Part shown: positions 44,394-53,395 of the stretch, piece by piece
Position numbering within the stretch: position 1 is the first letter of the stretch
Layout of the letters: the number at the start of each line of letters is the position of its first letter
DNA from: Streptomyces dengpaensis
Lineage (GTDB): Bacteria > Actinomycetota > Actinomycetes > Streptomycetales > Streptomycetaceae
NCBI RefSeq assembly: GCF_002946835.1
Contig: NZ_CP026652.1
Span: forward strand, 7,626,001-7,690,000
Direction: 5' to 3'
Length of the DNA: 64,000 nt
The notes under the pieces: generated by a model
Seen by the model: the letters and a program-made list of their open reading frames with translations, nothing else
Database searches by the model: none
Told to the model about the DNA's origin: nothing
Translations under genes and position numbers: made by a program

Positions 44394-46213
44394 GCGGTCT
44401 CCTCGATCTCTTCCAGTACGCCGTCCAGAACGACGTCATCCGCTTCCAGTACGGCTTCACTCACGCCGCTCAGTGCGGCCTCTTCATCCGTCTCCCGGGT
44501 CACCACGGCCCGGTACCGCGGCTCGCTGTGCACGAGTTCGCGGTGTACGCCGACCGCCGCTACCTCGCCCTCGTGCACCAGCACAACCCGGTCCGCGTGG
44601 TCCAGGAGCAGCGGCGAGGAGGTGAACACGACCGTCGTGCGCCCGGTGCGCAGGGAGCGCACGCCGTCGGCGATCCGGGCCTCGGTGTGCGAGTCGACGG
44701 CGGACGTCGGTTCGTCCAGGACCAGCACCTCGGGGTCCGTGATCAGCGACCGGGCCAGCGCGAGACGCTGGCGCTGGCCGCCCGAGAGGGAGCGTCCGCG
44801 TTCGGTGATGCGGGCGTCCATCGGGTCCTCGGCGTCCAACGACCCCTGGGCGAGCGCGTCCAGGACGTCGCCGCACTGCGCGGCGGACAGCGCGGCCTCG
44901 GCGGTGACGCAACCCGACGCCGGCACGTCGAGCAGCTCGCGCAGCGAGCCGGACAGCAGCACCGGGTCCTTGTCCTGGACGAGGACGGCGGTACGGGCGC
45001 AGTCGAGCGGCAGTTCGTCCAGCGGTACGCCCCCGAGGAGCACCGAGGTGCCCTCTTCGGAAGGGTGTCCGCCGAGCCGCTCCGCCAGCAGGCCCGCCGC
45101 GTCCGGATCGCCGCACACCACGGCGGTGAGCCGTCCGGCGGGCGCGAGCAGCCCGGTCGTGGGGTCGTACAGATCGCCGCCCGGCACCTGTGCGGAACGG
45201 GTTCCGTCGCTGTCCATGGCCCGTTCGAGAGACAGCACGCGGGCCGCCCGCCCGGCGGACGGACGCGAGAAGGAGTAGGCCATCGCGATCTCTTCGAAGT
45301 GCCGCAAGGGATAGGTGAGCAGCATGACCGCGCTGTACACGGTGACCAGTTCGCCGACGGAGATCCGGCCGTCGCGGGCCAGATGCACGCCGTGCCAGAC
45401 GACGGCGATCATCAGCAGACCGGGCAGCAGCACCTGGATGGCCGAGATCAGCGACCACATGCGAGCGCTGCGCACGGCCGCCCGGCGGACCTCCTGGGAG
45501 GCGCGGCGGTACCGGTCGAGGAACAGTTCCTCGCCGCCGATGCCGCGCAGTACGCGCAGGCCCGCGACGGTGTCCGAGGCCAGCTCGGTGGCGCGTCCGG
45601 CCTTCTCGCGCTGGAAGTCGGCGCGGCGGGTGGCGCGGGGCAGCAGGGGCAGCACGGCGAGCGCCAGGACGGGCACGCCCACGGCGACGATCACGCCGAG
45701 CGCCGGCTGGTAGACGACCAGGCCGGCACAGACCAGCACTACGGTCAGGGCGGCCGCCGCGAACCGCGACACGGCCTCCACGAACCAGCCGATCTTCTCG
45801 ACGTCGCCGGTGGACACCGCGACGACCTCACCGGCCGAGACACGCCGGGTCAGGGCGGAGCCCAGTTGGGCGGTCTTGCGGGCCAGCAGCTGCTGGACAC
45901 GCGCGGCGGCCGTGATCCAGTTGGTGACCGCGGTGCGGTGCAGCATGGTGTCGCCCAGCGCGATGCCCGCCCCGCACAGCACCATCAGCCCGCCCGTCAC
46001 CGCGAGCCGGGTGCCGGAGCGGTCGACAACGGCCTGGATGGCGAGGCCGACGCAGAACGGCAGCCCGGAGACGGCCACGAAGTGCAGCAGCCCCCAGGCC
46101 AGGGCCTTGAACTGCCCGCCGAGCTGATTCCGGCCGAGCCACCACAGGAATCGGGGACCCGAGCGCGCGTCCGGCGTACCCGGGTCGAAGTACGGAAGGT
46201 CTTGGATCTGCAT
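44390..46213 (-). CDS. ABC exporter half-transporter with lost Walker A but intact signature
   Basis: A 607-residue subunit with six membrane helices (about 35-310). Its ATPase domain keeps LSGGQ (476-480), Q-loop Gln 413 (VLVQDKDP) and Walker B VLVLDEPTSAVD (496-507). At the Walker A position it reads GDPDAAGL (368-375), with no GKS/T, so it cannot bind the ATP phosphates in the normal way. The start MQIQDLPYFD is chosen from homology; the frame is open 151 codons more into the divergent promoter region. It is the first gene of the exporter operon and overlaps the second by ATGA. Divergent from the L,D-transpeptidase gene with 277 bases between. Confidence 0.87.
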   Translation of the reverse strand: MQIQDLPYFDPGTPDARSGPRFLWWLGRNQLGGQFKALAWGLLHFVAVSGLPFCVGLAIQAVVDRSGTRLAVTGGLMVLCGAGIALGDTMLHRTAVTNWITAAARVQQLLARKTAQLGSALTRRVSAGEVVAVSTGDVEKIGWFVEAVSRFAAAALTVVLVCAGLVVYQPALGVIVAVGVPVLALAVLPLLPRATRRADFQREKAGRATELASDTVAGLRVLRGIGGEELFLDRYRRASQEVRRAAVRSARMWSLISAIQVLLPGLLMIAVVWHGVHLARDGRISVGELVTVYSAVMLLTYPLRHFEEIAMAYSFSRPSAGRAARVLSLERAMDSDGTRSAQVPGGDLYDPTTGLLAPAGRLTAVVCGDPDAAGLLAERLGGHPSEEGTSVLLGGVPLDELPLDCARTAVLVQDKDPVLLSGSLRELLDVPASGCVTAEAALSAAQCGDVLDALAQGSLDAEDPMDARITERGRSLSGGQRQRLALARSLITDPEVLVLDEPTSAVDSHTEARIADGVRSLRTGRTTVVFTSSPLLLDHADRVVLVHEGEVAAVGVHRELVHSEPRYRAVVTRETDEEAALSGVSEAVLEADDVVLDGVLEEIEETA

Positions 46214-46490
46214 GACGTCCCAGTGGCTCGTGTCAGGGATGGAGGGAGCCGCGAATTCGGCAACCGGCCGACCGCGAAGGCCGGCAACAAGCCGTGAAAG
46301 GTTCGCGCCGCAGCGTGGTCGGCGGCAAACTATTTTTCGCCCCGCGGCAAGGAATCGGCCCCGACCGACCGCGACGGCACGGAAGCCGACCGCGACTGGA
46401 GAGGAAGACGACTGGGGACGGGGCCAGGAATCCGACCGCGACTGGCCGGAACGCGTCGTTAGACCGATTAGTCCGATAAGTGGTGTAACG

Positions 46491-47255
46491 ATGGGCGGCA
46501 TGCGAAAGAACGGTGCGATGCGCGCGGGGTTCGCCGCGGCGGCTTGTGGTGTCCTGATTGTCACCCTGTCGGCCTGTGGTGGCTTGGGCGGCGGCAGTAA
46601 GAGCGGGAGCGGGGCGGCGGGCGACGGAGGACCCGGCGGCAAGGTCAGCCCATCGCCGGCACGCACGGTCGACCTGAAACGTATCCCTGGCGTCGGCGAC
46701 CGGATTACGCAATGGATCCCGTCAGACTCCCGCCAGGTCGTGGCGGTCTACGGCGAGGGCAAGGACTCCGCGCACTCCACGGCCGTCCTGTACACGAAGT
46801 CCGGTTCGACGTGGGACGAGACCGGCCGCTGGGTCGCGCACAACGGGAAGAAGGGCTGGACCACCGACCATCGCGAGGGCGACAACCGCAGCCCCGTGGG
46901 CGTGTTCACGCTCAGCGACGCGGGAGGGTTCCTCGACGATCCGGGCGCGCGACTCCCGTACTCCCAGTCGGAGTACTTCCAGTCGCCGTACGACTGGGAG
47001 CAGTCGCACCTGCACGACTTCGACTACGTCATCGCCATCGACTACAACCGCATCAGAGGCACCTCGCCGATCGACCCGACCCGCCCGTGGGGCGATGCGA
47101 AGGGCGGCGGCATCTGGATGCACCTGGACCACGGCGGCGGTACGTCGGCGTGTGTGAGCCTGCCCAAGGCGGCCATGAAGTATCTGCTGCGCACGCTCGA
47201 CCCGCAGCAGAGCCCTGTCGTGGTGATGGGGGACAAGGCGGAGCTGAACGCCTGA
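46491..47255 (+). CDS. L,D-transpeptidase-family lipoprotein
   Basis: A 254-residue protein. A type II signal peptide ends with the lipobox LSAC (Cys 29), so it should be anchored to the outer face of the membrane. A Ser/Gly-rich linker follows, then an L,D-transpeptidase-like (YkuD-related) domain: SPVGVFTLSDAGG, HDFDYVIAIDYNR, GGGIWMHLDH and the catalytic GGTSACVSLP (Cys 221; His 211 or 214). Such enzymes form 3-3 peptidoglycan cross-links or attach proteins; the spacing differs from canonical HGxx...SxGC, so another peptidoglycan activity is possible. The start is the first of two ATGs (46491, 46500). Upstream, direct repeats TTAGACCGA/TTAGTCCGA (46459-46477) may belong to the promoter. 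Confidence 0.8.
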   Translation: MGGMRKNGAMRAGFAAAACGVLIVTLSACGGLGGGSKSGSGAAGDGGPGGKVSPSPARTVDLKRIPGVGDRITQWIPSDSRQVVAVYGEGKDSAHSTAVLYTKSGSTWDETGRWVAHNGKKGWTTDHREGDNRSPVGVFTLSDAGGFLDDPGARLPYSQSEYFQSPYDWEQSHLHDFDYVIAIDYNRIRGTSPIDPTRPWGDAKGGGIWMHLDHGGGTSACVSLPKAAMKYLLRTLDPQQSPVVVMGDKAELNA

Positions 47256-47321
47256 CTCCGGGAGCCGGTGTCCTGAAGTGCCCATTGCGGGGCGGGTCAA
47301 CTGCCCCGTAGAACACCGCAC

Positions 47322-47832
47322 ATGAGACGACGGATCACCATGTCCATGCTCGCCGGGGGTGACCCTCATGGCGAGCGCCTTCCTCGGGAAAGCCGGTCGC
47401 CGCCGCCCAACTCCCGGACCCGCCAGCTGAGTTCGGCACGGCCCAACTCACGGACCGGCCCGCCGAGTTCGGCACCGACTGGCACGACCCGCTGACCGCC
47501 GCTCCGCCGGTCGGCAAGCCCGCCACCACGTCCTGCGAAGTCATCGTCGCCGAGGCGCAGTTCCGCGTGCGGACGACCGGCTGCGGACCGTCCTGGCGCT
47601 CGGCGACCGGGCGGCCGTCGTGGAGACGAGCGGCGGCCGGCGCACCGCGGGGTCACGGCTCGACGACAGCTACATGGGCGACGCCACGTATACGGCGAAC
47701 GTGCCGCGCGATCAGCGTCATGCGGTCGCCACGACGAGCGAGCGCTACCGGCTGTACGGCTCGGCCGGGTGTTACGACCGCAAGATCGTCACGGTGCAGG
47801 GGGTGCTCACGGAGGACCGTGACGGCTGCTGA
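47322..47832 (+). pseudogene. Decayed secreted PNGase-A-like amidase gene
   Basis: The start reads MRRRITMSMLAG, then one extra G breaks the frame; without it the next residues would be VTLMASAFLG, completing a signal peptide. Another frame continues EFGTDWHDPLTAAPPVGKP and SCEVIVAEAQFR, which matches my knowledge of the first mature residues of Streptomyces peptide-N4-asparagine amidase (PNGase A family) proteins. It then jumps directly to what looks like the C-terminus of the same family, ending DDSYMGDATYTANVPRDQRH and GCYDRKIVTVQGVLTEDRDGC. Several hundred codons are missing in between. A 36-bp tandem duplication (47405-47476) adds to the damage. A strong hairpin terminator remains downstream. 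Confidence 0.65.
47405..47476 (+). repeat. 36-bp tandem duplication in the PNGase-A-like pseudogene
   Basis: Copies at 47405-47440 and 47441-47476 match at 31 of 36 bases and share GCCCAACTC and GAGTTCGGCAC. The duplication lies between the broken signal peptide and the first mature residues. Confidence 0.85.
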
Positions 47833-47851
47833 GACAGGTGGTGCCGCGATC

Positions 47852-47898
47852 GCCGGCGCCCAGGGCCGGTTCGGCGTGCGCCGGTCCTGGGCGCCGGC
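47852..47898. terminator. 13-bp perfect hairpin terminator
   Basis: Arms GCCGGCGCCCAGG (47852-47864) and CCTGGGCGCCGGC (47886-47898) are perfectly complementary; the 21-base loop can fold further. It lies 20 bases past the PNGase-like pseudogene and about 90 bases before the end of the convergent MarR gene, so it probably serves both directions. Confidence 0.7.
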
Positions 47899-47989
47899 CG
47901 GCTCCAGAGGTTTCGGCGTACGCCGGCCGGCTCCAGCAACGGCATCGCGCACCACGCCTACCGATGCAGCAGCGGCGCTTCCTGCCGAC

Positions 47990-48445
47990 TCAGCAGCGGT
48001 GCTCCACCCCGGTCACGCCATCCACCAAGGTGTCCAGCAGCCCGCCGAGCACCTCGCGCTGCTCGTCCGTCAGCGGGGCCAGGATCTCCTCCGCGGCGGA
48101 TCGGCGCGCACGGCGCAGCTCCTGCAGCGCCGTGCGCCCCTCGTCCGTGACCTCGATGCGGATGACCCGCCGGTTGGCGGGGTCGGGGACCCGGCGCACC
48201 TTGCCGCTCGCCTCCAGGCCGTCGACCAGGGTGGTCACGGCGCGGGGCACCACTTCCAGCCGCTCGGCGAGATCGGCCATACGGGGCGGTGAGCTGTAGT
48301 GCGCGAGGGTGCGCAGCAGCCGGGACTGGGCCGGAGTGATGCCCAGCTCGCGCTGCTCCAGATGGCGCTTCTGGATGCGGTGCACGCGGCGCGTCAGCCG
48401 CAGCAGCTGCTCGGCGAGCAGACCGTCGGCATCGGGGGTGGTCAT
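47990..48445 (-). CDS. MarR family transcriptional regulator
   Basis: A 151-residue winged-helix regulator. The DNA-binding part is ITPAQSRLLRTLAH, PPRMADLAERLEVVPRAVTTLVDGLEASGKV (split here into helices and wing) and RRVPDPANRRVIRIEVTDEG, in normal MarR order. MarR proteins repress divergent exporter or detoxification genes and let go when a small phenolic or drug-like ligand binds. The divergent neighbour is an ABC exporter, and a good inverted repeat lies between them, so this regulator probably controls both its own gene and the exporter. Confidence 0.88.
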   Translation of the reverse strand: MTTPDADGLLAEQLLRLTRRVHRIQKRHLEQRELGITPAQSRLLRTLAHYSSPPRMADLAERLEVVPRAVTTLVDGLEASGKVRRVPDPANRRVIRIEVTDEGRTALQELRRARRSAAEEILAPLTDEQREVLGGLLDTLVDGVTGVEHRC

Positions 48446-48470
48446 GCGGGAACAATATCAGGATGCCGTT

Positions 48471-48493
48471 CATTGTGAGCATAGGTAACAATG
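48471..48493. promoter_or_regulatory. Candidate MarR operator
   Basis: CATTGTGAGC (48471-48480) and GGTAACAATG (48484-48493) form an inverted repeat matching at 8 of 10 positions with a 3-base centre. It lies 25 bases upstream of the marR start and 140 bases before the divergent ABC gene. The AT-rich arms and size fit MarR sites. Confidence 0.6.
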
Positions 48494-48634
48494 AGCTAGG
48501 CTCCGTCAGTCGTCACTTTCAGGCTCGCCGTACGTCATGCCTCTGGCTTCGACGTCATGCCCCTGGTTTCGCAGTTGCGCAGTCGCTCAGTTCCGCCGTT
48601 TCCGTCACCGTCGCCTCACCTCCCGTAGGAGCCC

Positions 48635-50434
48635 ATGCGTCCCGACCAACCCACCTGGACCCCGCCACCCGTCGACGCCGGACAGCCGCGACAGGTGCGC
48701 CGCATCCTGAAGCTCTTCCGGCCCTACCGCGGCCGCCTCGCGATCGTCGGCCTGCTGGTCGGCGCCGCGTCCCTCGTTTCCGTCGCCACCCCCTTCCTGC
48801 TGAAGGAGATCCTGGACGTCGCGATCCCGCAGGGCCGCACCGGCCTGCTGAGCCTGCTCGCGCTCGGCATGATCCTCAGCGCCGTTCTCACCAGCGTCTT
48901 CGGCGTGCTGCAGACGCTGATCTCCACGACCGTCGGCCAGCGCGTCATGCACGACCTGCGCACCGCCGTCTACGGACGGCTCCAGCGCATGTCACTCGCC
49001 TTCTTCACCAGAACGCGCACGGGCGAGGTCCAGTCCCGCATCGCCAACGACATCGGCGGGATGCAGGCGACCGTCACCTCCACCGCCACCTCGCTGGTCT
49101 CCAACCTCACCAGCGTGGTCGCCACCATCGTCGCGATGGTCGCACTGGACTGGCGCCTCACCGCGGTCTCGCTGCTCCTGCTGCCGGTGTTCGTATGGAT
49201 CAGCCGCCGGGTCGGCAACGAACGCAAGAAGATCACTACCCAGCGCCAGAAGCAGATGGCCGTGATGGCCGCCACGGTCACCGAGTCCCTCTCCGTCAGC
49301 GGCATCCTGCTCGGCCGCACCATGGGCCGCGCCGACTCCCTCACGAAGTCCTTCGCGGAGGAGTCCGAGAGCCTGGTCGATCTCGAAGTGAGGTCGAGCA
49401 TGGCGGGACGCTGGCGCATGGCCGTCATCGGCATCGTCATGGCCGCCATGCCCGCCGTCATCTACTGGACCGCGGGCCTCGCCTTCCAGCTGGGCGGTTC
49501 CGCCATCTCGATCGGCACGCTCGTCGCCTTCGTCTCGCTCCAGCAGGGCCTGTTCCGGCCGACGGTCAGTCTGCTGTCCACCGGCGTCCAGATCCAGACC
49601 TCGCTCGCCCTCTTCCAGCGCATCTTCGAGTACCTCGACCTGCCCATCGACATCACGGAGCCGGAGCACCCGGTCCATCTCGACCAGGTCAAGGGCGACA
49701 TCCGCTTCGAGGACGTCACCTTCCACTACGACGACAAGAGCCGCCCGATCCTCGACGGCATCGACATCACTGTCCCCGCGGGCGGCAGCCTCGCCGTCGT
49801 CGGCCCGACCGGCTCCGGCAAGTCCACGCTGAGCCATCTGGTGCCCCGGCTGTACGACGTCACGGGCGGCCGCGTCACGCTGGACGGCGTCGACGTACGC
49901 GACCTGGACTTCGACACTCTTGCGCGCGCGGTCGGCGTCGTCTCCCAGGAGACGTACCTCTTCCACGCCTCGGTCGCCGAGAACCTGCGGTTCGCCAAGC
50001 CGGACGCCACAGACGACGAGCTGTACGCGGCAGCGTGCGCGGCCCAGATCCACGACCACATCGCGTCCCTGCCGGACGGGTACGACACGGTCGTCGGCGA
50101 GCGCGGCCACCGGTTCTCCGGTGGCGAGAAGCAGCGCCTCGCCATCGCCCGTACGATCCTGCGCGATCCGCCGGTGCTCATCCTCGACGAGGCGACCAGC
50201 GCCCTCGACACCCGTACGGAGCATGCCGTCCAGGAGGCCATCGACGCCCTGTCGGCCAACCGCACCACGCTCACCATCGCGCACCGGCTGTCCACCATCC
50301 GGGGTGCCGACCAGATCGTGGTCCTCGACTCCGGGCGCACGGTCGAACGCGGCACGCACGAGGAGCTGTTGGAGCGGGAGGGGCGCTATGCCGGCCTTGT
50401 CCGCCGGGACGCCCAACTGGAGCCGACAAGATGA
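48635..50434 (+). CDS. ABC exporter (fused membrane and ATPase domains)
   Basis: A 599-residue type I exporter, probably a homodimer. Six membrane helices lie in residues about 30-310, and the ATPase domain has Walker A GPTGSGKST, signature FSGGEKQRL and Walker B VLILDEATSALD, all intact. This contrasts with the asymmetric pair at 42.6-46.2 kb. MarR control suggests export of a toxic or drug-like compound. An ATG at 48635 follows CCGTAGGAG. The gene lies 43 bases before mltG without a clear terminator. Confidence 0.88.
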   Translation: MRPDQPTWTPPPVDAGQPRQVRRILKLFRPYRGRLAIVGLLVGAASLVSVATPFLLKEILDVAIPQGRTGLLSLLALGMILSAVLTSVFGVLQTLISTTVGQRVMHDLRTAVYGRLQRMSLAFFTRTRTGEVQSRIANDIGGMQATVTSTATSLVSNLTSVVATIVAMVALDWRLTAVSLLLLPVFVWISRRVGNERKKITTQRQKQMAVMAATVTESLSVSGILLGRTMGRADSLTKSFAEESESLVDLEVRSSMAGRWRMAVIGIVMAAMPAVIYWTAGLAFQLGGSAISIGTLVAFVSLQQGLFRPTVSLLSTGVQIQTSLALFQRIFEYLDLPIDITEPEHPVHLDQVKGDIRFEDVTFHYDDKSRPILDGIDITVPAGGSLAVVGPTGSGKSTLSHLVPRLYDVTGGRVTLDGVDVRDLDFDTLARAVGVVSQETYLFHASVAENLRFAKPDATDDELYAAACAAQIHDHIASLPDGYDTVVGERGHRFSGGEKQRLAIARTILRDPPVLILDEATSALDTRTEHAVQEAIDALSANRTTLTIAHRLSTIRGADQIVVLDSGRTVERGTHEELLEREGRYAGLVRRDAQLEPTR

Positions 50435-50477
50435 CGATATGCCGGGTTTGTTGGCTTTAGCGCGTTAACGTGCCCGC

Positions 50478-51362
50478 ATGCAGATGAACACTCCGCCACG
50501 GAGCACGATTCGACTGACGCGCCGGGGATGGGTCGCCCTCATTGCGACCGGAGCCGTCGTGGCGGCCACCGCCGTGGCGGTGCCGCTGCTGCTCAGCCTG
50601 GGAGGCGAGGACAAACCGGCGACGTCCCTCGTCATCCCGGTGGGCTGGCGCGCCGGCCAGGTCTACGAGGCCGTCGACAAAGCCCTCCAGATGCCCCCGG
50701 GCACCACCATGAAGTCCCTCGTCAAGGCCGACCTGAAGCTGCCGAACGACGCCGAGGGCAACCCCGAGGGGTACCTCTTCCCGACGACGTATCCGATCGA
50801 CGAGAAGACGACTCCGGAGTCGCTGCTGGCGAAAATGGTCACCACCGCGAACCAGAAGTTCAACGGGGCTCCCGTCGCCGCCGGGGCGCAGCGCAACGCG
50901 ATGAACGTCTATCAGGCGGTCACCATCGCGAGCCTCGTCCAGGCCGAGGCGGCGACCAAGGCGGACATGGGCAAGGTGGCCCGGGTCATCTTCAACCGCC
51001 TGGAGCGGGGCATGCCGCTGCAGATGGACTCCACCATGAACTACGCGCTGAACGGTTCCACCGTGGACGCGGGCCAGAACGACACGAGGCTCAACAACCC
51101 CTACAACTCGTACCAGCGGATGGGCCTGCCGCCCACGCCGATCGCCAACCCCGGTGAGGATGCGATGCGCGCCGCGACCGACCCGCCCGCGGGGGACTGG
51201 CTGTACTTCATGACGGTCAAGCCAGGTGACACCCGCTTCACGGCGAGTTACGCGGAACACCAGAAGAACGTCGCCGAGTTCAACCAGAACCGCAAGAGCG
51301 CGTCCCAGGCCGTCACCACACCGGCCGTCACCGCTCCCGCGGCCGCTGCCCCCAGCAACTGA
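50478..51362 (+). CDS. mltG: Endolytic murein transglycosylase MltG-like
   Basis: A 294-residue protein with an N-terminal membrane helix (about 18-42) and an extracytoplasmic YceG/MltG domain. Hallmarks: NPEGYLFPTTYPI, ASLVQAEAAT with the catalytic Glu, VIFNRLERGMPLQMDST, and YNSYQRMGLPPTPIANPGEDA. MltG cuts nascent glycan strands inside the chain and so sets their length. It is shorter than typical actinobacterial MltG, which has a longer cytoplasmic part, and it is not next to aroE/ruvX, so this is probably a second paralogue. No strong ribosome site is seen; ATG codons at 50478 and 50484 are both possible. Confidence 0.85.
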   Translation: MQMNTPPRSTIRLTRRGWVALIATGAVVAATAVAVPLLLSLGGEDKPATSLVIPVGWRAGQVYEAVDKALQMPPGTTMKSLVKADLKLPNDAEGNPEGYLFPTTYPIDEKTTPESLLAKMVTTANQKFNGAPVAAGAQRNAMNVYQAVTIASLVQAEAATKADMGKVARVIFNRLERGMPLQMDSTMNYALNGSTVDAGQNDTRLNNPYNSYQRMGLPPTPIANPGEDAMRAATDPPAGDWLYFMTVKPGDTRFTASYAEHQKNVAEFNQNRKSASQAVTTPAVTAPAAAAPSN

Positions 51363-51378
51363 GCCGCCGTACGGGGCG

Positions 51379-52467
51379 TCAAGCGGCGACCGGCGCCTCC
51401 GCCAGCAGCCGGCGGATGTCCCGTACGGCGGCCCGTCCTGCCCGGTTGGCGCCGATGGTGCTGGCCGACGGGCCGTACCCGACCAGATGGATCCGCGGGT
51501 CGGCGACCGCGCGCGTCCCCTCGACGCGGATGCCGCCGCCAGGCTCGCGCAGCCGCAGCGGTGCCAGATGGTCGATGGCGGCCCGGAAGCCGGTCGCCCA
51601 CAGGATGATGTCGGCGTCCACGTGACGACCGTCGTCCCATGCGACGCCGTCGGGTGTGATCCGGTCGAACATCGGCTGCCGGTCGAGGACGCCGTCGTCC
51701 AGGGCCTGCCGGATCGCGTCGCTGAGCGGCAGCCCGGTCACCGAGACGACGCTCTGGGGCGGCAGCCCCTGGCGTACCCGTTCCTCGACGAGCGCGACGG
51801 CGGCCCGGCCGAACTCCTCGGTGAACGGACCGTCGCGAAAGACGGGCGGACGCCGGGTCACCCATGTGGTCTCGGCCGCGTACGGGGCGATCTCCATCAG
51901 ATGCTGGGTGCCGGACGCGCCACCGCCCACGACGACCACGCGCTGTCCCGCGAACGGCTCGGGACCGGGGTACCGCGCCGTGTGCAACTGCCGCCCCAGG
52001 AAGGTCTCCTGGCCCGGATAGCGCGGCCAGAAGGGCCGGTCCCAGGTGCCGGTGGCATTGATGAGCGCGCGCGTCGACCACGTTCCGGCCGAGGTCTCCA
52101 CGAGCAGCCGGCCGTCGGAGCCCTCGCGTACGGCGCGTACGTCGACCGGCCGCCGTACCCGCAGGCCGAAGGTGCGCTCGTACGTGTCGAAGTACTCCGC
52201 GATGACCTCGGAGGAGGGGCGCGCCGGGTCCGCGTCCGTCAGTTCCATGCCGGGCAGCGAGTGCATTCCGTGCACTTTGCCGTACGTCAGCGACGGCCAG
52301 CGGAACTGCCAGGCGCCGCCGGGACGCGGCGCGTGGTCGAGCACGACGAAGTCCCGCTCGGGCTCGAATCCCGTGCGCCGCAGGTGATAGGCGCTGGACA
52401 GTCCGGCCTGTCCAGCGCCTATGACGACGACATCGACTTCGCGCGCTGCTTCCCCTGTGTTTTTCAC
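51379..52467 (-). CDS. Flavin-dependent monooxygenase / FAD-NAD(P) oxidoreductase
   Basis: A 362-residue flavoprotein monooxygenase. The FAD site is VVVIGAGQAGLSSAYHL near the N-terminus, the NADPH site is VVVVGGGASGTQHL, and between them is the FMO signature FLGRQLHTARYPG (FxGxxxHxxxY). A late ILWATGFRAAIDHL block is the usual ATG motif. The family includes YUC-like, CzcO-like and ArsO-like monooxygenases; the substrate cannot be assigned. The start is taken as a GTG at 52467 with GGTAGGTGC upstream; the frame is open 20 codons further. It is convergent to mltG with 16 bases between. Confidence 0.8.
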   Translation of the reverse strand: MKNTGEAAREVDVVVIGAGQAGLSSAYHLRRTGFEPERDFVVLDHAPRPGGAWQFRWPSLTYGKVHGMHSLPGMELTDADPARPSSEVIAEYFDTYERTFGLRVRRPVDVRAVREGSDGRLLVETSAGTWSTRALINATGTWDRPFWPRYPGQETFLGRQLHTARYPGPEPFAGQRVVVVGGGASGTQHLMEIAPYAAETTWVTRRPPVFRDGPFTEEFGRAAVALVEERVRQGLPPQSVVSVTGLPLSDAIRQALDDGVLDRQPMFDRITPDGVAWDDGRHVDADIILWATGFRAAIDHLAPLRLREPGGGIRVEGTRAVADPRIHLVGYGPSASTIGANRAGRAAVRDIRRLLAEAPVAA

Positions 52468-52554
52468 GCACCTACCAACCGGACCGGGATCCGGTATCTT
52501 CCCGAAGGGCGCCTCCCTGTGAGCCACCCGACGTGAGCCACCGGCGAGACTCCC

Positions 52555-52740
52555 TCAGCGGCCGCTCGCGACGAGCAGAGGCGCACCACCTCCCGCGCCG
52601 GCGCGGGCCAGCAGTCCCCGGGCGGCCAGATCCGGGATCACGCCTTCCCGAACCAGTACGCCTCCTCCAGGTGCGGATACCCGGAGAGGACGAAATGCTC
52701 GATGCCCAGCGCGTGGTGGGCCGGGGGTGCGACGCAGCCA
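52555..52740 (-). pseudogene. C-terminal remnant of an SsuD-like alkanesulfonate monooxygenase
   Basis: On the minus strand HHALGIEHFVLSGYPHLEEAYWFG is followed in a shifted frame by EGVIPDLAARGLLARAG. This is the C-terminal end of FMNH2-dependent alkanesulfonate monooxygenases (the SGYPHLEEAxWFGEGVxP block is characteristic). Only about 60 residues remain, with a one-base shift between the two halves and no upstream part of the gene. Confidence rests on recognition of that block. Confidence 0.65.
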
Positions 52741-52955
52741 ACGGGGCACACGGGTGCGGCGAGTGGAAGCGGGGACGATGGGTGCGAGCTCGGGCGGCGG
52801 CGCCTGTTCGGACGCGTCGGTCTGGGGACTGGCCGGCTTGCATATATCAGAGATTTCGGGCTCTGATGAGCCCGGCGGGGCACGACCGGTTGGAGGGCTC
52901 GACGTGTGGGACGTCGGTCGGGTGCGGAACCCGGTGCATGGACGAGGATGGAGGC

Positions 52956-53378
52956 ATGTCCGATGCCTTCACCACTCGTGTCCTGAACGTCGCCACCGGT
53001 TCGTCGGAGACGGTCTTCGACCTCACCCACGACTGCGAGGCCTTCCTCCGGGAGGTGGCGGCCGGCCGCGACGGCCTGCTGAATATTTTCGTGCCCCACG
53101 CCACCGCCGGCATCGCGATCATCGAAACCGGAGCCGGCAGCGACGAGGACCTGCTCACCGCCCTCCACTCCCTGCTCCCGGCGGACGACCGCTGGCAGCA
53201 CCGCCATGGCAGCCCCGGGCACGGTCGCGACCACGTGATCCCCGCCATCGTCGCGCCCCACGCGACCCTGCCGGTGCTGGGCGGGCGGCTGGAGTTGGGG
53301 ACGTGGCAGTCGGTGTGTCTGGTGGATACGAATCGCGATAATCCGAACCGTCAGGTTCGTCTGAGCTTCGTCGGCTGA
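52956..53378 (+). CDS. YjbQ family (UPF0047) protein
   Basis: A 140-residue protein of the YjbQ/UPF0047 family. The motifs are LLNIFVPHATAGIAIIE, GSDEDLLTAL, RHGSPGHGRDHVIPAIVAPHATLPVLGGRLELGTWQ (given here only as landmarks GHGRDH and ELGTWQ) and the closing strand LVDTNRDNPNRQVRLSFVG. Family members have weak thiamine-phosphate-synthase activity that can replace ThiE in mutants; the physiological role is unsettled. GAGG sits 8 bases before the ATG; an in-frame ATG six codons earlier (52938) is the alternative start. It is divergent from the flavin monooxygenase and SsuD remnant. Confidence 0.85.
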   Translation: MSDAFTTRVLNVATGSSETVFDLTHDCEAFLREVAAGRDGLLNIFVPHATAGIAIIETGAGSDEDLLTALHSLLPADDRWQHRHGSPGHGRDHVIPAIVAPHATLPVLGGRLELGTWQSVCLVDTNRDNPNRQVRLSFVG

Positions 53379-53395
53379 CGATGTGTGCGTGGTGA

